This document shows positions 1 through 11,931 of a stretch of 64,000 nt of DNA, piece by piece (position 1 is the first letter of the stretch; the number at the start of each line of letters is the position of its first letter). The notes under the pieces were generated by a model that saw nothing but the letters and a program-made list of their open reading frames with translations, was not told where the DNA came from and made no database searches. A program made the position numbers and the translations under genes. Source of the stretch: Nematostella vectensis. Its lineage: Eukaryota; Cnidaria; Anthozoa; Actiniaria; Edwardsiidae. Location: positions 11,080,813 to 11,144,812 of the forward strand of contig NC_064041.1 of NCBI RefSeq assembly GCF_932526225.1, given 5' to 3'.

Positions 1-1594
1 CAGACTAGAAACAAGGGGGACAAGTAGTAGACTAGAAACAAGGGGGACTAGTAGCAGACTAGAAACAAGGGGGGACAAGTAGTAGACTAGAAACAAGGGG
101 GGACAAGTAGTAGACTAGAAACAAGGGGGGACAAGTAGTAAACTAGAAACAAGGGGGGACAAGTACTGGACTAGAAACAAGGGGAGACAAGTAGTAGACT
201 AGAAACAAGGGGGGACAAGTAGCAGACTAGAAACAAGGGGGGACAAGTAGCAGACTGGAAACAAGGGGGGACAAGTAGTAGACTAGAAACAAGGGGGGAC
301 TAGTAGTAGACTAGAAACAAGGGGGGACAAGTAGTAGACTAGAAACAAGGGGGACAAGTGGCAGACTAGAAACAAGGGGGGGCAAGTAGCAATTAAGAAA
401 CAAGGGGGGACAAGTACTAGACTAGAAACAAGTGGGGACAAGTAGTGGACTAGAAACAAGGGGGGACAAGTAGCAGACTAGAAACAAGGGGGGACAAGTA
501 GCAGACTAGAAACAAGGGGGGACAAGTAGTAGACTAGAAACAAGGGGGGACAAGTAGTAGACTAGAAACAAGGGGGACAAGTGGCAGACTAGAAACAAGG
601 GGGGGCAAGTAGCAATTTAGAAACAAGGGGGGACAAGTACTAGACTAGAAACAAGGGGGGACAAGTAGTAGACTAGAAACAAGGGGGGACAAGTAGCAGA
701 CTAGAAACAAGGGGGGACAAGTAGCAGATTAGAAACAAGGGGGGACAAGTAGCAAACTAGAAACGAGGGGGGACAAGTAGTAGACTAGAAACAAGGGGGG
801 ACAAGTAGCAGACTAGAAACAAGGGGGGACAAGTAGTAGACTAGAAACAAGGGGGGACAAGTACTAGACTAGAAACAAGGGGGGACAAGTACTAGACTAG
901 AAACAAGGGGGGACAAGTAGCAGACTAGAAACAAGGGGGGACAAGTAGCAGACTAGAAACAAGGGGGGGCAAGTAGTAGACTAGAAACAAGGGGGGACTA
1001 GTAGTAGACTAGAAACAGGGGGGGACAAGTAGTAGACTAGAAACAAGGGGGACAAGTGGCAGACTAGAAACAAGGGGGGGCAAGTAGCAATTTGGAAACA
1101 AGGGGGGACAAGTACTAGACTAGAAACAAGGGGGACAAGTAGTAGACTAGAAACAAGGGGGGACAAGTAGCAGACTAGAAACAAGGGGGGACAAGTAGCA
1201 GACTAGAAACAAGGGAGACAAGTGGCAGACTAGAAACAAGGGGGGACTAGTAGTAGACTAGAAACAAGGGGGGACAAGTAGTAGACTAGAAACAAGGGGG
1301 ACAAGTAGCAGACTGGAAACAAGGGGGGACAAGTAGTAGACTAGAAACAAGGGGGGACAAGTAGCAGACTAGAAACAAGGGGGGACAAGTAGCAGACTAG
1401 AAACAAGGGGGGACAAGTAGCAGACTAGAAACAAGGGGGGACAAGTAGTAGACTAGAAACAAGGGAGACAAGTAGTAGACTAGAAACAAGGGGGGACAAG
1501 TAGCAGACTAGAAACAAGGGGGGACAAGTAGTAGACTAGAAACAAGGGAGACAAGTAGCAGACTAGAAACAAGGGGGGACAGACTAGAAACAAG
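1..1594. repeat. 28-bp minisatellite array
   Basis: A tandem array of about 57 copies of a 27-28 bp unit reading roughly GACTAGAAACAAGGGGGGAC then AAGTAGTA. Each unit carries a run of 5-7 G. Variants alternate AGTAGT/AGTAGC/AGTACT, and larger blocks recur (around 340-420, 570-640 and 1050-1110), so multi-unit duplications have occurred. The array reaches the left edge, so its full length is unknown. It lies downstream of the last visible exon of the LRR/LDLa gene and may be in one of its introns. Open frames here are repeat artefacts. Confidence 0.97.
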
Positions 1595-2096
1595 GGGGCC
1601 AAGTATAAAACCCTAGTAAGCAAATACTGGCATAGAGCCATAGAAAATAGCCACTCCCCCCGTCAAATATTAAATCGTCCGTCCCTCAAGGAAAGGAAAA
1701 AAGAACGAAAGGGACGGTCGGAAGAAGGCATGGTCCTTGGTGGTTGCAAAAGTCTGTCTCAAGTCGAGCATTGTTTTCTATCATAACCCTTGAAAATTCA
1801 TACATTAATGAAGGCAGGAAAATGGGAATGAACAAAGAAACACAGGAACAGAGGAAGGAACGAAGAAAGTAAAAAAAAGAAAAAAGAAGGATGAATGAGT
1901 GAAAGTGAAAGATGGCAAAGCGAAGGTAAAATACACAAGAAGGCACAGATATAGGATATGTTATAGGTAATGGGAAAATAAAAAAATAGGAGTTCTTTCG
2001 TTTGAAACAGAAACAATTAGGAAAAAAATATGTAGAACTTAAAAGGACGGTTCTAAATACTTTCAAACAAAGAAAAGGGATATAAAAGGTATTTAC
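1595..2096. other. non-coding stretch, probably intron
   Basis: AT- and purine-rich sequence between the minisatellite and the LDLa exon donor. Minus-strand open frames here are F/L/S-rich translations of purine tracts and show no domain. I read it as intron of the minus-strand LRR/LDLa gene. Confidence 0.55.
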
Positions 2097-2381
2097 CTGC
2101 CACGTTTTTGCAGCCTTCGCATCCTATCTCATCCGACCCGTCTTGGCAGTCGTTTTGCCCATTACAGACCCACTGTGTAGGAAGGCAGTGCTGGTTTCGG
2201 CATTGGAAGTCTGCTGCTATGCACACTATCGTTCCTTGTACAGACTCACAGAAAGACTTGCGTAGATCATGGACCTGGCCTTTACAGCAACCCCAATACG
2301 TTGCCAAGGGTAACCAGAAGTTATTGCCACCACACGTGATCGGAACGCAGTTAAGAGTGCCCGGTATGCACTGGGTAATTT
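2097..2381 (-). CDS. exon 3: cysteine-rich linker plus LDLa domain
   Basis: Phase 1-1 exon with a pyrimidine-rich acceptor (CTCCTCCTCTAG) and a donor reading GCAG then GTAAAT. It encodes [12 protein letters not shown], then a segment with a double-Cys GCCKG, then the LDLa core [30 protein letters not shown]. All six LDLa cysteines and the acidic calcium-site residues D, D, S, D, E are present, so this domain looks intact. The upstream cysteine-rich piece is unassigned. Confidence 0.82.
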
Positions 2382-5300
2382 CTAGAGGAGGAGGTCAATT
2401 TTAATTAAACTTTGTCCTGAGACACCTAGATAAATAACGACGATGGTAATAATATCGATATTATGGAAATCATGGCGAAATTGGTGATGATGATGGCAAT
2501 GATGATAATAATGATGGTGATAGTGTTGATGATAATGATGATGATGTCGATCATATCAGTCAATCTTTTAAAAACTGTGGTTTTCCTAGCTCACTCGGTC
2601 ATTTGCTTAATAGGCATTATATACCAAATTTGGGAGTCCGCTTTAATCTTTTTTTTTGCGCTTTTTTATCGCTCTAGAACTTTGTTAGTCAAGAATTTCC
2701 ACGTAAACTTGCAGGAATTCGTGTTGACTACGATTTTATTGGCAGCCATTATGGAAATGGGGCTTAGTCCCTAACGTTTTAGAATATCACAGGTCTCCCG
2801 CGCGCTCGCCCCAGGCTCTATTAGACCATTTAGAAAAACGACAGCCATTGATTGATATGGATGATAACGATGATGAAAATTATGATCATTTAAATGACCC
2901 ACCTGTTTCTCTTCGGTGTCGCTCACGTGACATTTCTGAAGGCAATAATAATCCTGTTAAATAATGTTTAGATAAAAAAAAATACTTCTAAATGTTGCCG
3001 GGACAAAATGTGTCCTATGTGATAATATACCGGATCTTGTCATTCATCATTAAACAAACCGGAAATGCACATTTGAAATCTCGAGTAGGGTTTTATGAGA
3101 TGGGATGTTCGAGGAATACGGGAAAATATTTCAAGTCGGGTAAGAAAAATAGTTTTTAGCATCGACATGGTGTCGACGTTTATCTCAGGACATATAAGGA
3201 CAGGCCCCTGCTCTTATCTTTTTGGGATAAATTTTCTCCCATATTTAAAATTTCGACTTAACTACATTCCCGGTACAATTCTCCATGTGTTCAAACGCTT
3301 TATGTCCCTTATCAACCGCAGTCATTCGTTCAATAATATTAGATCCAATACAGCCCCACCCCAGCCGCACCCCTTTTAGCAGCCAAAAATACATTTATCT
3401 AAAATACAGGAGAAAATGCCTTGAATGGGCCCTCTCCCGTTAAACATCCTGGCTACGCCGCTAAGATACCACTGTTTAGCTGTCTCAGTCGTGCTAGATA
3501 GCCACTCACCGCAATCAAAGTCTTCGTATCTGAGTAGTGCCAAGTCCTTCCCGATGTGTTGCCCATTCGCGCATGCGCCCTTAACCTTCAATTTGCTGTG
3601 CCGCAGTAATTCAGCTAGTGCGCAGTCGCAGACAATTGGATTCTCCGACAAATATCTGAGCATAGAGCAAAACGAAGACGTTAGTAAAAAGACAATTAGA
3701 AATAATGGTTGTCTTGTTATATTGTATTGTTTACAGTATAGGCAAATCCTATAATCGCCCTAATAGAAATCGGTAAAAACAAGAACAAAAAACAAACATG
3801 TCTGGAAATCAGAGTGCTTTAAAACAAAGCGAAAGGTGTAAATTTGACCTTGACAGGGCCGAGCAGGGACTGGGGCACTTAGGTGCGCGTACCCTCCCCC
3901 CCTCCCTTTCGAAGCCTGATACATCTCTGTTCGGCACGTCTTTGATTTCTAACAGAGGTATTGACGTGATAGCCAGAAGTCTGAAGAGCGCGCAAGACGA
4001 GTTCCCGTACAAAAGGCGGCTGTTGCTATGGAAATATTTTTACACATCTCTTGTTTTTGCCGGGGGTTGTTTCTGACCCCCGCATCCGCTTGACCCTACG
4101 AATACAAAATTCGCAATCCTGACACGTCAATATGATAGGGATACGGAATATCCGTCTGCATCAGTATAATCGACAGTTCGAGCATTTGTTCTCGTTTATC
4201 TGATAAACTGGAGACGTTTCGCCGCTACGCCGAGCTACCTTTGTCATCATTAAAGAACCTCGATTAGCCACTCGTTTGTTATTGTTTGTAAAAAAATATC
4301 CGCTTGACAAAAGGCTTCAAAGTAACCATCAACAATTGAGGCCCAATTCTTTATGAATAATTTGACTAAAAACTAGCTTGTACTAGACGATGGAAAATAT
4401 CCTATGCGAGAGCAAAATATGGCGGAGTAACTACCTTCTTTGAAGAATGTCAACCACTCCTTTGTGGTTGCATGTATCCATTTGCGATTTTTTTTGTAGA
4501 AAAAAGGTGCCAAAGGAATATTAGACATAAGTGCCCTTCGTCTAGATGGTCTATGGGAGACTGGAGCGAGTGAATGCCTATGGCAGTTAACAAAGAGGTT
4601 CCTAGGGTCTATTCCAAATGGTGAATGAGAGAAACATCGAATAAAAACAAGATTCTCTAGAGAAATCTGTCAACCTAGACACCCTTTAGTGGCCTAAAAA
4701 GTAAATTGTTGAAGCGGACCTCTAAATATGGTATGCAATTTCTTTATAAGACGATAACTGGGAGGGAAAAGACGGTGGGCAACCACAATGACACACCGTA
4801 CTTTTCTAACTGACCACGAAATTAAGATAGCTGATAATGTGCACTGCAATGATTATGAAGGTAATACCAAAATTATATTAGGTATTGATTAAAGAATTAA
4901 GATAAGTAGGTTATTGCTCATTACTTAGGAAATTAATTCAGTATATAATTAAGAATTAACACATTTTGCAAAAATAAGTTTATTGGGATTTTTTTTTTCA
5001 TTTCTCAATTTTAAACATCAAACAAACAAATGACCATAGCAATCAATCACATTCTAAGTTGAGACTTCTTCAAGTATCCGCTGCTCAAAGTCATTCTTAT
5101 CGAACCACAAATCAAATTACTGTCGAATCCGTTGTATCGTGACGCCGCATTTTCAAAACATCGATTTGTTTTTGTCTTTTGAAATTTTCTGTTCCGCCAG
5201 TCAAATTATTCTAAGCCAATCAGATTCTTGCCATCTCTCGCCTAGTGCAGTTGCCTGGCTTTCTGTCGCGGCAATGTCTGGTTTTCGTCTACAAGGAAGC

Positions 5301-7271
5301 AAGGGAAGTGCACAAAGCGAGACTTTGATTGGCTCAGAATGGTTTTACTGACGGAACAGAAAACCAAAACAAATCGTGTTTTGAAAACGCGGGTCGCGAT
5401 ACAACGGATTCGACAGTAAAATAATCCCCCGAAATAACCCCAAGGTACTCAAACATAATCATGCTGGAAATCGAATTTATAAACAAAAAGTTCAGGTTAC
5501 AAGACAACGTCAATTCTGCGGGGACGTGCGTGGGGGCAAATATCAATAGCCTTTACTCTGACAAAAATATAAGAGGATATTAAAAACGCTACCCTGTAGC
5601 GGGTTCACAGCGCCTCAATAATTGAAATCAGAAGTCAAGATTATATCTTACAGATAGTCATCATTCTGGTAAATTCGATAAACTTAACGTAAACTCGCCA
5701 ACGTGACAGAAATGTTTTTTAATCCAGATGTTTGATTGAATCGGTTGATGTTTAGGCTGCTTCCGGTTAAGCACTTGTACCTAAGATGACACTGGAGCGT
5801 CTATCTATTTGCACTCTGGATGAACATTTTATCATTTGTCGAATAAACCACGTGCTTACGTTGTTTTAAGCAGCTTTCAGTTTGCAATAAAAGGATTTTT
5901 ATTGGGTGGAAGTACAATTTATAATAAAGGATTATAGTGTTATGTTTTGTGTTTTCAAAATCAATTCCATAAGTCCATTTTATTTTTATTTGTTTGAAAG
6001 ACTGTTTCCTTGATTCATTTTCACTGGCATTACATTTCTTTTGAGGGGTGACCACAAATATTTGAAAATATTATATTTTAAACTGCTTTAGAGCAGGTGA
6101 ACGCATGTACTGTAACACAAAATGACTCTGTTGATTTATTAAAAGTAACTCACTCGTTTTTAGTGAACTATTTTTGACACGTTATTGTAACGAAAACCTT
6201 CAAGACCAAGAACAAACTATGCAACATTAATTTCTTTCTTCCCTTTTCCTTGCGTAAACGGCTTATCCGCAAAGATTTTTTTAATTCTTGCATTTTGATA
6301 TTTAATTGACTTTATTGTTCGGTCTTCATTTATTAGATAAACGAATGATTTATTGTTAAAGCTATTTCATTGCTCGTAAATAGTATACAGAGAAGAAAGC
6401 GGTAATCCAACAGTGATAGGTTGTATGATGCGAAAAATATTACTCATGCATCAAAGGGCTTTAAGTGTTTTTTTGTTGCCCAACTTTTTTAATCGCTCTT
6501 TTATTACTCAAGAGAGCACAATATTTGGATAATCTTATATTTGTTTGTGAGTCCGGGAGCTTTTAACGCGCGCTTTTATAACTTTACAAAAAAAGTGTGA
6601 AGAGTAATCAAAAGTGGTACTTAGATTGAAAGAAGCTGTCTGAACATATTGATCTGCTACCAAGAGTTAAATGCAATCTATGTGTTATTTTGACCTCCGT
6701 AAATCCGTTAGAAAAAGGACTGCACTGATCAAGATCAAAGACACAGTTTGACTAGAATCCCCTGTTGACATGTCTTCAGTTCTGTTTAAAATAACAACCC
6801 AAAGTAAGAAGGGTAAAAACATGAAATGCTTTGCGAGCTTTTCACTTTCTGTTTTAATTTTTAAAGGGGGTTAAGGTTGGTTAATTTTACTTCAATGATA
6901 ACAATGATACAAACGTTGCAGCCTAGGTATTTCTAAAAAGATTATCAATGCGAATAAAGGACTTTGTTCTAGGTTTCTAAATTAGAAATGTAACCCTCGC
7001 GCCTAACCCCTACCTATCACAGCATAGTTGATTAAAGTAGGTTTCGTTCAGTAGGGTTTATTACTATCAGTACTTACAGATAGCGAGTGCCTCTTGGTAT
7101 ATCTTCTCTTCGTACGTGTTGAATATTCTTAGCTATACAATCGACTTCTGAATTTCTACACATGCATATCTTGCACAAGGAGCTAGAATCTTTGGCTTCA
7201 AGCTTCAATGCATCAACGACTAAAGCTTCTAAGAGAAACCAAAGAAAAAACTTCACTGAACTTCCAGTCAT
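2097..7271 (-). CDS. secreted/membrane protein with LRR caps and LDLa module, 5' part
   Basis: Three exons join in frame: 7078-7271, 3510-3655 and 2097-2381. Borders are GT-AG and phases agree (2/2, then 1/1), giving the first 208 residues. Order: signal peptide (about 1-25), LRR N-cap with the cysteine pattern CKICMC..VDC (33-45), a single half-LRR completed across the first junction, LRR C-cap (NPIVCDC to DFDC, about 71-113), a cysteine-rich linker (about 114-165), and an LDL-receptor class A domain ending [12 protein letters not shown]. The exon 3 donor means the protein continues beyond the window. LDLa modules bind calcium and serve ligand contact; LRR caps flank extracellular LRR domains. 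Cnidarian LRR/LDLa proteins include GPCRs and adhesion proteins, and I cannot say which this is. Extra 72-bp LRR exons could be hidden in the 3.4-kb first intron. Confidence 0.75.
3510..3655 (-). CDS. exon 2: LRR C-terminal cap
   Basis: Acceptor TGCTCTATGCTCAG and donor GTGAGT. It encodes [11 protein letters not shown], then [11 protein letters not shown], then GACANG and YEDFDC, the four-cysteine LRRCT pattern. Start phase 2 matches the exon 1 donor and end phase 1 matches the LDLa exon acceptor. Confidence 0.82.
3660..7077 (-). other. intron 1 of the LRR/LDLa gene
   Basis: AT-rich sequence with no convincing coding exon, although I could not exclude a 72-bp LRR exon. It contains the TA-flanked foldback element at 5120-5416. 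Just beside that element, a minus-strand 20-codon open piece (5051-5110) is cut off at the element's edge; I could not assign it. Confidence 0.5.
5120..5416. mobile_element. foldback MITE with TA target duplication (Tc1/mariner-like)
   Basis: The left arm beginning CTGTCGAATCCGTTGTATCG is the inverted complement of the right arm ending CGATACAACGGATTCGACAG. The arms stay alignable for about 110 bp each, with a few mismatches and indels. TA flanks both ends (5118-5119 and 5417-5418), as for Tc1/mariner superfamily elements. The central part is short and non-coding, so the element is non-autonomous. Confidence 0.85.
7078..7271 (-). CDS. exon 1: signal peptide and LRR N-cap
   Basis: The ATG at 7271 opens a hydrophobic leader ([19 protein letters not shown], then DALKLEA) followed by CKICMC, SEVDC and IPRGTRYL, an LRRNT module. 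The donor is CT then GTAAGTA in phase 2, which restores Leu with exon 2. Confidence 0.78.
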
Positions 7272-8015
7272 CTCGGTATAAGTGATTAAGAACAGGCTAA
7301 TATATCTGCTGCTTTGCTGTCTTTACAGCCGATGACCCGAATTTGCTGGTCTTGGTGACATTTCATTCCTTTCGCTGTGTGTATTCCGGTGGGTATTAAT
7401 TGGAACCCGTTTATGAAGGATGATTTCCAACCGTGACACTGTTTGCTAAGTCGTCGCTCACTTGCTGCTTTGAATGCCGCTAATAAATTAATTTCCAACT
7501 AATCGATCAATTGTGTAGCGTATCCCGGCGCGCGTTACTAGCTTCATGATGATATTGACAGTTCGCGCGTAGGTTCAAAGAAACACTTGGAATATTGCAT
7601 CTGTAGTAGTAATTTGATATTCACGGTCTATTTATAATCATATGTTTAATTTGTATTGTTTCAAAATTATATGACAAAGAGTGTGATATTTAACTCGAAG
7701 AAATCAAAGTTTTATTCTTTACCGTCGTATACGATTGCTGGCTAGGAGATCCGGCATGCTTTGCTCGATGTGTCAAGACTCTTAGGGAGTATCAACAGCA
7801 GGATTATTAAGATGAAATCCTGCCGGAGGCTATACTTGATTGTACAACAAGCTAAGCGTGTATTTACAGCAAAAAGGCACCACTATCTAAATACCATAGC
7901 TAGAAATCACCTGTATAACACAAATCAAGCCATTTGATATATTAAACCACAGAGTCAAATAAGAGCGAGAAATTTATATATACACCAGGATATACACTCT
8001 TCTTACTCATTTTTT
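7272..8015. other. 5' flank of the LRR/LDLa gene
   Basis: Presumed 5'UTR and promoter side of the minus-strand gene. A 70-codon minus frame (7286-7498) ends just before the gene and has no recognisable domain. No clear TATA box was found. Confidence 0.35.
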
Positions 8016-8190
8016 CAGGCGCGTCACAGGGGGGTGCGCAGGGTGCGCGCGCATCCCCACCCCCTTGGCGGCAAAAAGTTGGGCCATTTCTTATTAAAGG
8101 AATCTTCAAATGCTATGCTTTTTCCATATGATACCTATGACTGCGCACCACCCCCCCTCCCCCCTTCGGCCAATCCTGGGAACGCCCCTG
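8016..8190. mobile_element. short hAT-like element, copy A
   Basis: Starts CAGGCGCGT and ends AACGCCCCTG, which is an imperfect terminal inverted repeat of the CAGGGGCGT type. The imperfect 8-bp flanks CATTTTTT and TCTTTTTT could be a target duplication. The internal sequence (GGGGGGTGCGCAGGGTGCGC, later CCATATGATACCT and GACTGCGCAC) recurs at 30984-31185. Confidence 0.75.
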
Positions 8191-9862
8191 TCTTTTTTTA
8201 TAACAACGTCCTTATTTACAGAGCTGGGCCGTTCTTATTTTTGGGGCATTTTGAGGCTGAAATTGTACTTATGGATGTTCTTATATTTCATTGTCTTTAA
8301 AAAATAAAACTCAATAAAGCATTAGAAAGAGATCTACCACTGAGAAGATCTCTACAACGATTATATAGGGAATAAGTGCCCCCAGCCCTCCCCCATCAGG
8401 TTTAATGTCATGCCCGAATGTGGTCTACAATTTTCTTATAAGTCAAAAACCGGGTGAAGAAACGAAAACAATACCAATATGTTTGAAATGCACAACGTCT
8501 TAGTTTTGTTGACTAATTTGTTATAGTTGTTTTTGTTATATAGACTGACTATATAACTATACCATTTAGGTCTCCTTTTGGAGAAAGAATAGGAATAAAT
8601 ATACATATCAATCAATGGCTGTCGCTCTAAATAGTCCATTTCCAAGATGGCTGCCAGAAAAAATCGTAGTAAAACAGGATTTCCTTCAAGTTTACGTGAA
8701 AATTCTCGACTTACAAAGCTCTAGGGCGATAAAAAAGCGAAAAATGATTGAGGCAGACTCTGAAATATGGTATGTAATGCCTAATAAGGAAATGACCAAG
8801 CGAGCTAGAAAAGCGAAAGTTTTTAAAAGATTGACTGATATGGAAATCACGTGACAGTTTGGGTTGCAAGCTCAAACTCTCGAAAAAATAGAGAAGTGAC
8901 TTTTAAGCTGTCTATTGATTGCCGGACTACCAGGTGATAGACTGTTCGCTAGAGCGCCGTCTTGGCCCGACTGGTGCCAATATGTGTATGCTAGTGTGCT
9001 TTTAAAGTTGACAAAATAAACTCAGAAATGGCTGTAGCAAAACGTACAACATCCCTCTCCGACCCTGTGTCTATTATTTTGTGTTTCACCTGTTTCAGGC
9101 CTGTAACTGGCGGGGGGCGGTAGGGGGAGGTTTTGCTCAAGCTTGACTAAGTCGAATAGCGTCCGTACCTGCTTGGACGTTGGACCCTGCGAATTTTTGG
9201 CAAGGGGGCAGGGATGGGGATAACCGCCCCCTTGGTATTGGGATCCGTCACTGCTAAGGCCCCGTATGCACGGTACCGGTCAAACGGCGAGTCCTTACGG
9301 GAGGAAAAGACGGCTTTACGTCAACCCGTGTAAAAAAAAGAGGTTTTAAAACTTCGCAAGATCTCGTGTACAACGTATTTACTTAAAATAAAAGGCACGG
9401 TGCGTTCACGCATGCTCAGAAATACTTATATTTCCGGAAAAGAAATGCATGAAACGTTTTCTAAAAATTGTTTTAAAAGGTTTAGTCATGTTTACTGATG
9501 CGACGATGGCACAGCGAACGTTCTAGCCACATAGACTCGTCTCGGTTGCCATGACTATCAGTTGCTAATGATTGACAAGGTTGAGTTGTGTAACACTTGA
9601 ATAACCAGTAGCTTGCTTGATGGTTTATGAATTGGAAATGTCCATCACAGTTGCATATTAAACGTGTTGCTACTCGAAAAAGAAAAACTATATTGATGAG
9701 AAACTCACCGAGTGGTTGCGACAACTATCTTGAACGTTAAATTTTTTTCCGGTAAGTCGATTAAATTCTTAGTTTTTATTTAATACTCAAAACAAGGAAG
9801 GATAAGATTTAAAAATCGTGAAACCACCGTCTGAACTCCTTAACAAGAACCTCAATTCACTT
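8191..9862. other. intergenic, no supported gene
   Basis: Contains a 79-codon plus frame (8615-8854), basic near its C-terminus, starting close to an AAGATGGCTGCC sequence that resembles a YY1-type promoter or Kozak context. An 80-codon minus frame (9482-9724) has several cysteines but no ATG. Neither has splice or domain support. Confidence 0.4.
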
Positions 9863-9871
9863 ATCCGTTCT

Positions 9872-9967
9872 TACCCTGGGAACCAGAGTCTCGAGCTTCG
9901 TTTGTTTACTACTTGCGCCCTTTACCGACTACGAGGAGCGAAGCGCGAGACTCTGGTACCCAGGGTA
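9872..9967. mobile_element. 96-bp MITE with perfect 9-bp target duplication
   Basis: Ends are TACCCTGGG and CCCAGGGTA. The arms extend inward as CCAGAGTCTCG and CGAGACTCTGG-like sequence. Both flanks read ATCCGTTCT (9863-9871 and 9968-9976), a perfect 9-bp duplication. Nine-base duplications are typical of Mutator-like elements. Elements at 39320-39366 and 62361-62538 share the TACCCTG termini. Confidence 0.92.
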
Positions 9968-9976
9968 ATCCGTTCT

Positions 9977-11670
9977 AAGAAACAGCGGGGCTTTTGGCGG
10001 ACAAGAGAGCATTAGCCATAATAACCCACAAGTAAGTTTTTGAACTTACTGCAATAACAATGATAAATCATAAACCTAGTCTCGACGTTAAAAAAGAAGT
10101 TCAGATAACCTCCTCCTTAAATATTCATATTTCTGAAATGCGTGCCGAATGATTAAATATCTATTTCTAGATTTTTAATTATAGTTAATAGTTTTTGTGA
10201 AGAATACTTTATCCTGATATATTCATAATCATAACAATTTTTGGCTCATTCAAGTGTTTTAATTGATATAATATGTGTGGTTATTATAGCATGCAAAAGT
10301 AATATTATTTCTAAAACTGATGAACCATATCACTAAATGATGAAACTGATGAATGATATCATAAAATTGGGCATAAGCTGAACAGTGTATTTGCAATGCC
10401 GGCGATTTATATGATGTCTTCAGATATAAGACTAAAACGCGAATGTTTGTTTACAAAATTTTAATCAATTAAAAATGTTTTAATCTTTACTGTTGTGTAT
10501 TACAACAGTATGCGCTGCATCTAACAGCCGATTGAGTTATTTTTACGGTGGGTCGGGATAGTCGCGCTCAATACAAATGCAACAAATAACAAAGAATACA
10601 ACCCCAATGAAGTACGAGGTTACAGAGATAACCGAGGAATAGAGTATACCCCACTACAAAGGCGCATAGTCAGTCAGCCATCCTTATTGTTTACGCGATA
10701 AAATCTAAAAAATAACAATCTAAAAGAAACGCTTCCCCAGATCAAAGCGATGGAAATGGTTGCTCTCTGACAAAATTGCAAATGGATGTTTCGTTGACAA
10801 ATTGCAGCTAAGCACAAAGACTGTTAATTAAGGCGATTATCGGTTCCATGGTTTGTGTGCTGAACCAATGAAGATTACCCGGAAAATGAATATTATTGAA
10901 AGTATTTAAAACATTCGATTTTAACTGAAACGTCTCCATGGCAACTATCAAAGATGGAAGAACAAAGTTTCTTGTTTTATTCTAGCAATGGTTGCTCCGA
11001 AAGATCCCAAGGTTAGCTTTCTGTAGGTAATAGCTATCTGTATGTGCACCTATATTAATCAAACCGAAATACGCAAAAAAACGTGCGTCGAACATCCACT
11101 TTTCGCGGAAAAGTTCTCTGCCTGAAACATATGGTTCTAAAAATAAATACAGTAGTACCCGATATTTGAATGGGAATGAACATCAGCACGTATATAATAA
11201 AAGTTTTGCAATGGAACTTATATTCAAGATTAACCAACCAAAATTAGATTGATTGATAAAAAATCGATCAAAACTTCTAGTGTTGGAATTCAGTGGAACA
11301 ATAGAAAAATCATCAAAACTAACTTTCCATAGGGTTCCAGTACTATACGCCTTGCGATCGTGAGTGGGTAGTGTAGAATATAAACAAAGTAGACATACAA
11401 GATTAATTTACAACTGTTTCTAGGGGTTTAAAGTGGCTAAAAAGCAATTAAGGATAACCATCACAATCAGAGATATGCTCTGTAAAAAAAGATTTATGAG
11501 TACTTTCACACGGCGCCATTAAACCTTTCTTATTTAATAGAAATCACGAAAAGTTGCCTACCTTTCTTTGTTGATTGATCCTGAGCTGATATGAAAATAG
11601 AAACAATAGAAATTGGGAAATAAAGGGGTTGGATATAACGATCTTGCAAGATTTTTTTCCCTCCTGTTTC
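9977..11670. other. intergenic, AT-rich, no supported gene
   Basis: No open frame above about 65 codons and no motif or splice evidence. Nothing else recognised. Confidence 0.5.
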
Positions 11671-11931
11671 CCATATGAAGAAAACGTTGTCGTTTTGAGG
11701 GACTGGTACCGAGGACTCTTAGTTTCTTTTCAGATACTTTCTCCATTGACCAAAGATGGTGACAGTCACTGTTTTTCTCTTCTGATTACAAGTCATTAAG
11801 TTTACGAAGCACCTGCGGTACGGCGACCTTTAAAATGACAAGAATCATACAGTTTTTTTCAAATAAGGAATATATTAGTTTCCTTATATGGAAGTGACCG
11901 CGTTTGGCAAAAACGACAATTTTTGGTTGAA
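11671..11931 (-). repeat. dispersed repeat, copy 1 (inverted relative to 20996-21249)
   Basis: Read on the minus strand it matches 20996-21249 on the plus strand. Shared blocks include CCAAAAATTGTCGTTTTTGC, ACGCGG.CACTTCC, CCGTACCGCAGGTGCTTCGT, TAATCAGAAGAGAAAAAC and GTATCTGAAAAGAAACTAAG, ending CTTCATATG. This copy keeps a short basic open frame (EKVSEKKLRVLGTSPSKRQR) that is broken in the other copy. The family is unknown. Confidence 0.8.

Noticed and set aside
981-1184. Repetitive LVSSLLLVPP frame
   Set aside because: Translation of the 28-bp minisatellite.
8615-8854. 79-codon basic plus frame near an AAGATGGCTGCC motif
   Set aside because: A competing frame starting at that ATG ends after 25 codons, and neither has further exons. 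Too weak to call a gene, though the promoter-like motif is noted.
9482-9724. Cysteine-containing 80-codon minus frame as a secreted peptide
   Set aside because: It starts at TTG, not ATG. The only possible acceptor lies inside it, and no upstream leader exon could be joined.
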